Below are positions 32,001 through 41,100 of a stretch of DNA of 64,000 bases, piece by piece (position 1 is the first letter of the stretch; the number at the start of each line of letters is the position of its first letter). Below the pieces are notes generated by a model that saw nothing but the letters and a program-made list of their open reading frames with translations, had not been told where the DNA came from and searched no databases. This DNA is from Cafeteria roenbergensis. Lineage: Eukaryota; Sar; Bigyra; Bicosoecida; Cafeteriaceae. The DNA is taken from assembly GCA_008330645.1 (NCBI GenBank), contig VLTN01000004.1:62001-126000 (forward strand), given 5' to 3'. The position numbers and the translations under genes were made by a program.

Positions 32001-33438
32001 GGCTTCGCTCCATAGGCGGGCCCTGGAGGCTGCCGAGGAGGACGACGAGGGCTCGGCCTCCGGGCGAGGACGCGGATGGGGGTCTATCGCACTCAGCTCC
32101 ACCGGGCGCAGAGCCGCCGCCGCCCTCAGCAGCGCCCCCGCCGCGGCGGCCAGGACGGCGCTGCGGGCGGCCGCGGCGCTGCTGCGGTGTGATGCTGGCG
32201 CAGGGGGTGCGACCCCCCGGGACCCGAGCGAGTCGCCGGCTGACGGTGTGGCGAACAGTTTTGAGCCGTGGTGGGAGCCCCAGGGCGCGGCAGCGTGGCT
32301 GGAGCCCTGGGCCGCTGCGGCCGATCGGCTGGCGAGCGGGGAGGCGGACGGCGGGGCAGCGAGAGGCCGCGGGGCGACTGCCGCCTCTGCCTCTGAGGCA
32401 GCCGCGTCCGCCGTCGCCGCCGCAGTGGCCGGGCGCGGCACTGCGCTGAGCAAGCGACGGGCAGGGCTGGCAGCCGCGCTCGTCACCGGCACCTCCGCCG
32501 GCGCGACCGCCAGAGGCGGGCTGGGGTGGGCGGCTGCGCAGTGGCTCGTGGACCTGCTTCACTGCGCCCTGCGCCCCTGGTCGTCGCTGCCGGCCGCAGA
32601 GGCCATGTGCTCCCTGTCGGCAGAGCCGGTGGAGCAGGCCCTTGAGAGCTGCCCGCGGCAGGCGGTGGTGGTGGGCCTGCGGGCGCCGGGCGCGTACCTG
32701 CTTCGGCGCGAGGCCGCGGAGGCGCTGCGAGTGCGGTCCATGCGCCCTCGCCCCGCCCAGACCCCTCACAGGGACGGGGCCGTCGGCCCAGCCGCTGGAG
32801 CCGCTGGAGCCTCTGGTGCTGCGCTCGTGACGGAGCCTTGGCTACCGTCGCACCCCCGGGATCTAGCCGGCGTCGTCGAGCAGGCGCTGGACGGCAGCGC
32901 GGCGTCGCTGGGTTCGGCCTCTCGCCTCCGGGTGGCCGCGCAGGGCGAGGGGGACGAGATGCCGGACGCCACTGCTGCGTGGCGGCTGGCGGAGCACGCC
33001 GGGCGGTCGATCCCGCTATCGCTTTGGTTCGTTGCCTTCAGGGAAGGGTTCGCGGCGGGGGGCAACGGGCGGCCGTACGACGTGCTGCTGGGCCCCAAGC
33101 AGGCGAGGGGCCGGCGCACCGCGGAGTCAAAGGGCGCCAGCGGCCGGAAACGACGCGGGGGCAAGCGGCGCCCGAAGCGCGGAGGCGCGGCTGTTGCTCC
33201 CGAGCCGGTCGCGGGCGACTCTGGGGAGGAGGAGGACGACGAGGCTTGTGCCGACGAGACGGAAATCTCGCCGTGCGAGCTCAGGGCCGGCGTCACGGAG
33301 GAGGACGTCCTGGCGCGGTTCGCGCAGGCCGTCAAGGACCTGGCGCATGTGGGGGCGATCAAGCTGGGCTCCAACAGGCGCGCCGACGGCTTCGCGCAGC
33401 GGGTGCTGCTCGAGGTCAAGGCCTGGTCCGGGCGCTAA
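29080..33438 (+). CDS. ORC3: Origin recognition complex subunit 3
   Basis: A single exon from ATG 29080 encodes 1,452 residues, twice human ORC3 (711). The N-terminal AAA-like part has PTVVLFAGLNVADHSGLF (~residue 140), matching human PTAALVLGVNVTDHD, then VVQLRAADC and PPAVVIVVENAE at the position of the human VVVILKDME strand. As expected for ORC3 there is no Walker A motif. The C-terminal winged-helix end matches well: DATAAWRLAEHAGRSIPLS...FREGF and a final block TEEDVLARFAQAVKDLAHVG. Between these, acidic and Ala/Ser-rich insertions (about 30,950-31,330 and 31,920-32,460) double the length. ORC3 is a core subunit of the replication-origin binding complex in the nucleus. An upstream first exon cannot be excluded, because the frame is open back to 28,588. 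Confidence 0.85.
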   Translation: MSSASFASRAPAGYSAGTDSVAQSVFAYSSGAELALASLEDDQPHGSGQRAAKRPRAGTPGDPGDVAPRDPLGLPAAVSGKRLLSLSADEAAEETDARDDALQASLGVVDDVIGPLLTRFHAPALAAVQAACMGRDEGREVPTVVLFAGLNVADHSGLFRHIASRLREDVSPMVVQLRAADCQSANGALALVLAACHARLTREAQRDPPPPSLPSLKDLRAASVAVGAALTAPQRFAGWFAAAFQACSDAARPPPAVVIVVENAEAVPPAVLERFVACLHGLRAPILPRSSAANGPGATGGGVADDAAPAAAASHSSLAARAGLIATQAPQIMARDRPQPASSSAAASAAAAAPECAPAAWAASVPFRLVLGASTTAAAWQSRLTEATATRLRAVTVRLEHPLGVLDAAADALAARGALPRALGARPLAAVLEHALQHSLSASAIAAAARILAVDGASASRLGVLAAPLPRLPADPSTTDGGLRSLLSAVPVVPTNAADGAVAATGSSAGSPGPRQGHAPPAAAAAAAANAAPNPSSSLSSSPSLNSAGGGRGGRSTALSAARAAAARSVPPPSAAAADAVSSYARVPEAVLRSALWRACACRVNGLPAAAVASAAALPSVKAERLRLGETRWATVWPSSDADSAGDADEENDWSSSSDDDAATVAHLLAAGQRDLVQGRLVRSRRSRRSGGSAAAESDRARGEAGSETSDEDNDDTDDDDTDDDNDDVNSNGERAAGKTDDVGDDVSEAKAAASGRGTPRRKRARRGILAEVDARVAAGSAQSGSAGPSKGSSSASAEEDWGRGGRSAAGLSRTERLALALAPETRPPAGAVAREGRAAGVLSGLDKVSGRLSRRSRWHISVESGDGQGETECFLESSRAGRVRWSSLMGAARPPAATHPPEMQRPRFVVVERPRVAGRRATLTRWVHAIAARRLAAARVLRCLRICLALAGSGAGASEAAAGAASTADAPTLASLHRRALEAAEEDDEGSASGRGRGWGSIALSSTGRRAAAALSSAPAAAARTALRAAAALLRCDAGAGGATPRDPSESPADGVANSFEPWWEPQGAAAWLEPWAAAADRLASGEADGGAARGRGATAASASEAAASAVAAAVAGRGTALSKRRAGLAAALVTGTSAGATARGGLGWAAAQWLVDLLHCALRPWSSLPAAEAMCSLSAEPVEQALESCPRQAVVVGLRAPGAYLLRREAAEALRVRSMRPRPAQTPHRDGAVGPAAGAAGASGAALVTEPWLPSHPRDLAGVVEQALDGSAASLGSASRLRVAAQGEGDEMPDATAAWRLAEHAGRSIPLSLWFVAFREGFAAGGNGRPYDVLLGPKQARGRRTAESKGASGRKRRGGKRRPKRGGAAVAPEPVAGDSGEEEDDEACADETEISPCELRAGVTEEDVLARFAQAVKDLAHVGAIKLGSNRRADGFAQRVLLEVKAWSGR

Positions 33439-33584
33439 ACGTTGCCCCAGGCTGCGCTTGGCAATGCGTGCACAGCCAGCGCCGCAAGACCCTCGCGCCG
33501 ATTGTGTCGCGCTCAGACAAAATGTGTTGCGATGGTTGTGACGCACAGCGACATGCGCCGCGCCCCCTGCCTCGCCGTCTCACT

Positions 33585-33639
<55 letters not shown>

Positions 33640-33826
33640 TCCGTTTTTGTTTGTTCGCATTTTCACCTTGCCCAACCAGCTGCCACCGCTTGCTGCCGGC
33701 GCTCGCGGGCGCGGCGCTGCCCGACCACACGGGGTAGAGCCGCACGTGCAGTTGCCCTGCGGGTCGGAGGGCACTCCCCGCGAGGCCCGTGACCAGCCCT
33801 CCGACGCCGAGGAAGTCGCGCCCGCG
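33439..33826. other. Spacer between ORC3 and DDX54 with CAG tract
   Basis: This 388-bp tandem-gene spacer contains the (CAG)18 tract, followed by a T-rich patch (33,643-33,663). No additional gene was seen. It must hold the ORC3 3' end and the helicase promoter. Confidence 0.55.
33585..33638. repeat. Perfect (CAG)18 microsatellite
   Basis: Eighteen uninterrupted CAG units lie 188 bp upstream of the DDX54 start codon, most likely in the promoter or 5' UTR. The tract is not in any gene model here. Its purity suggests recent expansion and length polymorphism. Confidence 0.95.
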
Positions 33827-36800
33827 ATGGACCTGGCAGACGAGCTCGCCTTTGGCGACGGGTTTGGGGAGGACGCGCTGCTGGGGCTGGACGGCCTGAC
33901 CTCGATCGCGGAATCGTCGTCGAGCAGCAGCAGCGCCGCCGCCAAGCCCGCTGTGTCTGGCGCGCGCAGCCAGAAGCGCGCCCGCGAGGAAGACAGCCGT
34001 GGATCAAAGTCGGGAAAGGGCCGGAAGGTTCGGTTTGGGGACCCGGACAGCGACGAGGAGGACTCGGACGACGGCGGGGCAATGGAACGAAGGCGGCCGC
34101 GCGACGGCGCTCTGCCGGCCAAGGCCGCCAAGACTGGCCCCGACGACGAGTTTGATGCGACCGCCGCGCGGCTCCGGAGTGTGGTCGAGTCAGCCGGATC
34201 GGCTGGGGACGGGAAGACGACTGCCAGCGGCGCGTCCAAGTCGGGCAAGGGCTCGTTTGCGGGACTCGGGCTTTCGCAGCCTTTGCTTGCGGGCGTCAAC
34301 CGCATGGGGTACCGCCTTCCCACCCCCATCCAGCGGCGCACGCTTCCCCTGACGCTTGGAGGCCGCGACGTGGTGGCCATGGCGCGCACGGGAAGCGGCA
34401 AGACAGCGGCCTTCCTCCTCCCGGTGCTTGAGAAGCTCGGCAAGCACGACCCCAGCGCCGGCGGGCCTCGGGCCATCGTCCTGTCGCCGACCCGCGAGAT
34501 CGCAACGCAGACTCTGCGGTTTGCGCGCGGCCTGGGCCGATTCACGGACCTGCGCTGCGCGCTGCTGGTGGGCGGCGATGCGCTCGAGGCCCAGTTTGAG
34601 GCGCTCGCCACCAACCCTGACGTCCTCATCGCCACGCCCGGCCGCCTGATGCACCTCATCGCGGAGGTGCGCGACCTGTCGCTTGCGCACGTGGAGGCGT
34701 TGGTGTTCGACGAGGCCGACCGCCTGTTCGAGCTGGGCTTCGCGGAGCAGCTCGAGGCGATTCTGGGCAAGTGCCCGGAGCGCCGCCAGACGCTGCTCTT
34801 CAGCGCAACCCTGCCCCGCATGCTGGTGCAGTTTGCCCGCGCCGGCCTCCGCGAGCCGGAGCTCATCCGCCTGGACGTGGAGACCAAGGTCAGCGACAAG
34901 CTGCGAATGGCCTTCTTCCGCGTCCGCTCCGAGGAGAAAGAGGCGGCTCTGCTCTGGCTCCTTCGCTCCCTCCTGCCCGGCAAGCAGCAGGCGATGGTCT
35001 TTGCCGCCACCATGCAGCACGTGGAGCTGCTCACCGCCATGCTGCGCTCTGCGGGCATCACGGTGGAGCCCATCTACGGCCAGATGGAGCCAGAGGCGCG
35101 CAAGCTCGCCATCCTCCGATTCCGCCAGCGCCGCACGCGCGTCATGGTTGCCACGGACGTCGCCGCCCGCGGCATCGACCTCCCGCTGCTGGACAACGTG
35201 ATCAACTACAACTTCCCCGACAAGGCCAAGCTCTTCGTGCACCGCTGCGGCCGGGTGGCGCGCCAGGGCCGCGGCGGCTGCGCCTTCAGCCTCATCGCCC
35301 CGCCCGAGCTCGCCTATGCCGCCGACGTCTTTGCCTTTCTGGACCGGCCCATGACCGCCTCTCGCGCGGAGACGCAGGCCGCGGAGGCTGCCCGGGAGGC
35401 AGAGCTTGCGGCAGGGTTCGGGGGCGACGTGGTGGAGGTGAGCGGGGCCGCCAAGGACGCGTCCACGCCGGCGCCTCCGGGCGCGGAGAGCGACGAGGAG
35501 GAGGACCCGGAGGACGCCGCCACCAGGAGGGAGGTGGAGGCGGAGCGGGAGGCCAGGAGGCTGGCCAAGGCGAAGGAGGCGCCGCGGTCGTCTTCCGCGG
35601 CTGCTGCCACAGCTGCGGCCGCCGCCGGCAGCCTCTCGTGGAACACGCACTCCTCGGCGGGCGCGCACGTTGCGGCGTCCAAGGCCGCCTCGGCTGCCGC
35701 TCGAGACGGCTACACGCTTGCTGACATGGAGGCGTCCGACGTCCACCACGGGCGCATCCCGCGAGCTCTGCTGCAGGCCGACATTGAGCGCATCGAGCGC
35801 TGGGGCCTGGGCGCCGAGGCCCTCGAGGTGGAGGCCCTTCGCAAGTCCGCCGCCAACGGGACCAAGCAGTACACCCGCAGCTGCGCCGAGCCGTCCCGCA
35901 CCGGCATCGCCACCGCACGCCGCGTGTCGGCCGTGCACGCCGTGCACCCGCTGGCCCTCGGCCTGGGCCACACCGAAACCGTCGCGCAGGAGGCCGCCGC
36001 AGGCACGCTCCAGGCGTACCGGCCCAACACCACCGTGTTCGAGCTGGAGGGCGGGCGCAAGTCCCACGTCAAGCGCCAGCAGGCCGCCGCGGCCATGAAG
36101 GCGCTCCGCCGGGTGAACAAGGGCCGGCTCGAGCGCGACGCCGAGGCTAACAAGGCCGCCGACAAGGCCGCGGCCTTGGCCCTCGGCATGCTCATCGCGC
36201 GCCACCACGCCAACGAGGCGGGCGACGAGGACGGCGACGACGCGGCGGCTGACGTCGGCTCGTCCAGCTCGGCGGCGAGCAGGCACGCGTCCGCGGCGGA
36301 GGCCGAGTCGGCCGCTCGTGGGATGGTGGCCAGCGGTCAGCTGACGGCGCTGCCGTCCTCCAGCGGCCCTCGCATGTCGGTTGCGGAGCGGAGGCGGCGG
36401 AAGCGCGCTGCCCAGGGCGGAAAGGGCGCCAGCTTGGCCCACGGCGGGTCGGCTGCCGGCGCGGCCGCGGACGAGGCCGCCGCCGCCAACGCCCACCGCT
36501 CCAGCGCCGTCAAGGCCGCCAGGAGGCGCGCGGTGGCCGATGCCACCGCCCGCCTGGCGGCGGCGGCTGCCGTGGGCGGCGCTCGCAAGACGACGTCGGC
36601 GAGCACTGGCGCGTTCCGCGACCCCTCCCTCTACATCGCATCGACCATCGGCGAGGCGGTGCGGGCCACGGAGGCTGCGCTGGACGTGCACGCCGGCAAC
36701 CGCGGCGCCATGGCGGCGAGCAACGCAGCGGCCACGGGCGGGCTGCTCGGCGCGTCGGCCATGGAGGCCAACGTGCTGGACCTGGTGGGCGACGACGCCA

Positions 36801-37477
36801 AGGCCATGTCCTCGCAGCGGAAGCAGTTCCACTGGGACACGAGGAAGAAGAAGTACGTGCAGCTCACGGCGGCGGAGTGGGCCATGCGCCGCGGGGAGCG
36901 CAAGATCAAGCTCGCGGACGGCACCGTGGTGCGCGGGGACGGGAAGGAGCACGGGGAGGCGTACAGCCGCTGGACGCGCAAGAGCAAGCGGCGCGTGGGG
37001 GCGCTGCAGGAGGACGGCGAGGGAGCGGCCGACGGCGTCACAGCCGGCGGGGCGCCCATCGTGCTCTCGTCGCAGGACTTCCGGGCGGGCCGCTCTCGCC
37101 AGCACGCGCTCGCCGTGTCGCTGGGGGCGACGGCGGAGCAGACCAAGACTGCCTCCAAGGAGGCGCAGAGGCGCAAGCGCGTCGAGGCCAGCGGCCGAGG
37201 CGCCGACGACGACGTGCCGCTCACCGCCGAGGACGCCGAGGGCCTCATCAAGCCGGGCAAGGCGGGCGCCTCCAAGCCGGCGCGCCGCGAGCTGCGCACC
37301 GAGGCCGAGATCCGCAAGGCCCGCAAGCAGGCGGACGACCACAAGTTGCGCAACATGTCCAAGGACAAGCGCCGCTCCATCGTCAGCCAGCAACGCGCCG
37401 AGGCGCTCAAGAAGCGCGCCGACCGCCGCGCAAAGCAGTCCGGGCGCTCCAAGTCGCTCGTCATCACACGCCGCTGA
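33827..37477 (+). CDS. DDX54: DEAD-box RNA helicase DDX54/DBP10
   Basis: A single exon encodes 1,216 residues (human DDX54 881, yeast Dbp10 995). The first ~140 residues are acidic and basic low complexity. Helicase core motifs appear in order: Q motif (GYRLPTPIQ), I (ARTGSGKT, ~residue 187-194), Ia (SPTRE), Ib (TPGR), II (DEAD, in VFDEADRLFELG), III (SAT), IV-V (VFAATMQH, TDVAARGIDLP) and VI (HRCGRVARQGR). The FELGFAEQL and LPRMLVQFARAGL segments are characteristic of the DBP10 subfamily. The DBP10CT-like tail is recognisable at about 36,820 (HWDTRKKKYVQ). The final ~100 residues are strongly basic, as expected for a nucleolar pre-60S ribosome biogenesis factor. ATG 33827 is the first in-frame methionine. 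Confidence 0.94.
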   Translation: MDLADELAFGDGFGEDALLGLDGLTSIAESSSSSSSAAAKPAVSGARSQKRAREEDSRGSKSGKGRKVRFGDPDSDEEDSDDGGAMERRRPRDGALPAKAAKTGPDDEFDATAARLRSVVESAGSAGDGKTTASGASKSGKGSFAGLGLSQPLLAGVNRMGYRLPTPIQRRTLPLTLGGRDVVAMARTGSGKTAAFLLPVLEKLGKHDPSAGGPRAIVLSPTREIATQTLRFARGLGRFTDLRCALLVGGDALEAQFEALATNPDVLIATPGRLMHLIAEVRDLSLAHVEALVFDEADRLFELGFAEQLEAILGKCPERRQTLLFSATLPRMLVQFARAGLREPELIRLDVETKVSDKLRMAFFRVRSEEKEAALLWLLRSLLPGKQQAMVFAATMQHVELLTAMLRSAGITVEPIYGQMEPEARKLAILRFRQRRTRVMVATDVAARGIDLPLLDNVINYNFPDKAKLFVHRCGRVARQGRGGCAFSLIAPPELAYAADVFAFLDRPMTASRAETQAAEAAREAELAAGFGGDVVEVSGAAKDASTPAPPGAESDEEEDPEDAATRREVEAEREARRLAKAKEAPRSSSAAAATAAAAAGSLSWNTHSSAGAHVAASKAASAAARDGYTLADMEASDVHHGRIPRALLQADIERIERWGLGAEALEVEALRKSAANGTKQYTRSCAEPSRTGIATARRVSAVHAVHPLALGLGHTETVAQEAAAGTLQAYRPNTTVFELEGGRKSHVKRQQAAAAMKALRRVNKGRLERDAEANKAADKAAALALGMLIARHHANEAGDEDGDDAAADVGSSSSAASRHASAAEAESAARGMVASGQLTALPSSSGPRMSVAERRRRKRAAQGGKGASLAHGGSAAGAAADEAAAANAHRSSAVKAARRRAVADATARLAAAAAVGGARKTTSASTGAFRDPSLYIASTIGEAVRATEAALDVHAGNRGAMAASNAAATGGLLGASAMEANVLDLVGDDAKAMSSQRKQFHWDTRKKKYVQLTAAEWAMRRGERKIKLADGTVVRGDGKEHGEAYSRWTRKSKRRVGALQEDGEGAADGVTAGGAPIVLSSQDFRAGRSRQHALAVSLGATAEQTKTASKEAQRRKRVEASGRGADDDVPLTAEDAEGLIKPGKAGASKPARRELRTEAEIRKARKQADDHKLRNMSKDKRRSIVSQQRAEALKKRADRRAKQSGRSKSLVITRR

Positions 37478-38100
<623 letters not shown>

Positions 38101-41100
38101 ATGAGGCTCGGCCACGTCCTCGCTGTCGCTGCGGCGCTACTTGTTATATGTGCCCCCCTCCTGGAGGCCGGGGCGGCCCAGGTTCGCCAGGCGGACCACG
38201 AGGGCGCGGGTCCTGGCTACATTGAGGCCGAAACTATTTCTGTTGCGGACGGGGCCGACCCAGAGCCCGATGACAGCGCCGACGTGACTCCTGGTGAGGA
38301 CTCGGCGGCTTCGGGGCACCGCTCGCGGGCCAGCCGGGCGCAGAACGCGCTCAAGCGTCGGGTCGCGCTCATGTCCAGCGAGAACCGGCGCCTTGGGGAG
38401 CTCCTTGCGGCTGCCCAGTCAGAGCTAGAGTCGATGCAGCCGACGGCCATGGAGGCCAAGCGGCTGGTTGTGGCCAAGGCGGAGGCAGAGGTGGCGCTGC
38501 AGCGCGCCCGGGCGGACGAGGCCAGGGCCAGACAGTTGCAGGCGGAGGCCGACGCTGAGGCCGCGCGCGCAGCTGCGCTGGCCGCTCAGGAGCAAGCCAA
38601 GCTGGAGCAGCAGCGTGAGGCCGCGGCCGTTGCCGCGGCCGCCAACGCGACTGCGCAGCGGGAGCTGGCGGAGCAGCGCGCCACGACGATGCGCGAAGCG
38701 GCCGCAGCGAACAAGGCCCAGGCGGACGCAGCGGAGGCGGCTCGCTCGCTCGAGCTGGCGCGCCTGGCGCACGCGGAGGAGGTGCGGGCCTCTGCCCTGG
38801 CCAACGCCACTGTGGCTCGCGACCGCGCCAAGGCCGACGCCGAAGCTGCGAAGCGAGCTGACGCGGAGACTCGCCTGGCGGCCAGCAGAGCCGAGGCGGC
38901 GCGGGCGGAGGCGGCGCGCCTCGAGTCCAAGCGGGCGGTGGCCGACGCGGAGGCACGGGCGGCCGAGGCCAAGGCGCTGAGCGCGTCAGCCGAGTCCGCC
39001 GCCGAGACGCGCAGGGCAGACCTGCTTCGCTCCATCGTGCAGGAAGCCGCCTCCGGGGCGGCGGGGGACATGGCGTCCAACTCGAGCTTCGTCGAGGCGC
39101 TGGCCGGCCGCCTTGAGACCATCTCGGCGAGCCTGCCGGACGGGTCGGACCCTGCAGCCGCCGCGAGGGCGCGCAAGGCTGCCTCGGATGCGTTCCAGGC
39201 CGAGGCCGTCAAGCTCGCGGCGGAGCATCACGTCGGCACCGCGGAGGAGCTCGCCGGGGGCGCGGAGGCAAGCTTGGCTCTGAACCGCACGCTGGAGGAG
39301 GCGCTGCCCCGGCTGGGGGCCGCTGTGGCGGACCGAGTGGTGGCCGGGCTGCTGGCGGGAGGCGAGACGAGTCCTCTCCTCAGCGCGCTGAACCGCGCTC
39401 CGGCCAGCGTGGATGCCTCGGGCGCCGCGTCGCTGCTGGGGGCGGCAGCTGCTGCTGAGGCCCGCAGGCTGGCTTCAGTCGTCGCGTCCCTCGTGGCAGC
39501 ATCGGGCCGGGCGGCCGCCGGCGCGCGCGAGGACGCGCGCATGGCCACGGAAGCCGCCCAGGCACGGGCACGCGAGGCAGAGGCCAGCGCTGCGCAAGCC
39601 GCGACCGAGCTGGAGGCGGCTCGCACCCGCGCCGCAGAGGCGGCCAGCCGTGCGGAGGCGGCGGCGGCCACTGCCCGCTCGACAGAGCACGCCCGCGCGG
39701 AGGCCGAGGCCAAGGCTGCCGCGGCAGCCGCCGAAGCAAGCGCCGCCGATGCCCAGGCCCGCATCGCACTCGCCCTCGACGCTCAGCACACCGCGAGGGT
39801 GGACGCCACGCTGCTGGCAGTGCAAAACGCCACCGCGGCCACTGCCAGGGCCCGGGCGGAGGCGGAGCGCGGCCTGGCCGAGGCGGAGGCGTCGCGGGGG
39901 GCGGCTCTGCGCGCCGAGGCGGAAGAGAGGCGGCTGCTCGCCGCAGCAGCGGCGGCCCAGGCTGCAGCCGACCTGGCCAAGCAGGAGGAGCAGAGCGCGG
40001 CCGCCAGGCAGCGCGCCGCGGCGGCCGCGTCCCAAGCAAGCGCAGCGTCCACGCGGGCCGCCGAGGCGCAGCGGGAAGCCGCCCAGGCGGACGCGCAGAG
40101 GGCTGCTGCGGAGGCCAGCGCCGTGGAAGGCTCCGTGAAGCTGGCCCAGCTCGCGGCGTTCAACGCGACGGAGGGCGTGCGCCTGGCCGAGGCCAACCGG
40201 GCGACGGCAGAGGCGCAGCTGGAGGCGGCGCAGGCCGCTGCGGAGGCGGCTGCCGCCCGCGCCGACCTCACCGCCCTGCTGGCCAAGGTGGAGGAGGCCA
40301 AGGAGCGCACCGCCCTGGCGGAGGCCAGCGCCGCCGAGGCGCGGGGGGAACAGGACAGGCAGACCGAGCGCCTCCGGGCGGAGCTCAACCGCAACACGTC
40401 GCTCGAGGCGGCGCGGGAGGCCGACCGCCTTGCCCGCGCCCGCGACGAGGAGCGCCTCAGGCTGGAGGTGGCTGCGGCGCAGGCCAAGGAGGAGGCCCGA
40501 CTCGCCGCGGAGCTGAAGATCGCGGAGGCTGCCGCAGGCGGCGAGGCAGCGGCTGCCAAGGCCCGCGCGGAGGTCGAGGCCGCGGCCCGCATCCAGCAGG
40601 AGCGCGACAATGAAGACGTTCACGAGCGCCGGCGGCTCAAGGATGCGGCGGCAGAGCGCGAGCGCTGGCTCGCCGTTGCTTCAGCCTCGTTCGACGCCAT
40701 CGGGGACGCGGGCAGGGCCATGGTGGGGCCGTACCTTCCCCAGACAGTCCTCGCCGTGCTCTGCGTGGCGCTCGCCGTGTACGGGTCCCGCGAAGCCCTC
40801 ACGCTGGCTGGCAAGGCGGCCGCCCTGTCCCTCGGCAAGCCCCGCCTGGTGAGAGAGACCTCGCTCGGCTCGCAGCCCGCCCTCGACGCCCTCGACGCCG
40901 TCGCCGACGCCGTCACGCTGGGCCTCACCGCCTGGCTCGCGCCGGAAGGGGTCACGGCTGGCTTGCGGGCATCCGGGCCGGCGAACCCTGCCGCAGCCTT
41001 CGAGGGGGTGGTGCTGGGCGAGGAGCTCCGGGAGTCGGTCATCGGCCTCGCGCGGTCCACCCGCAACGCCAAGTCCAACCACGCGCCGCTCCGCCACGCC

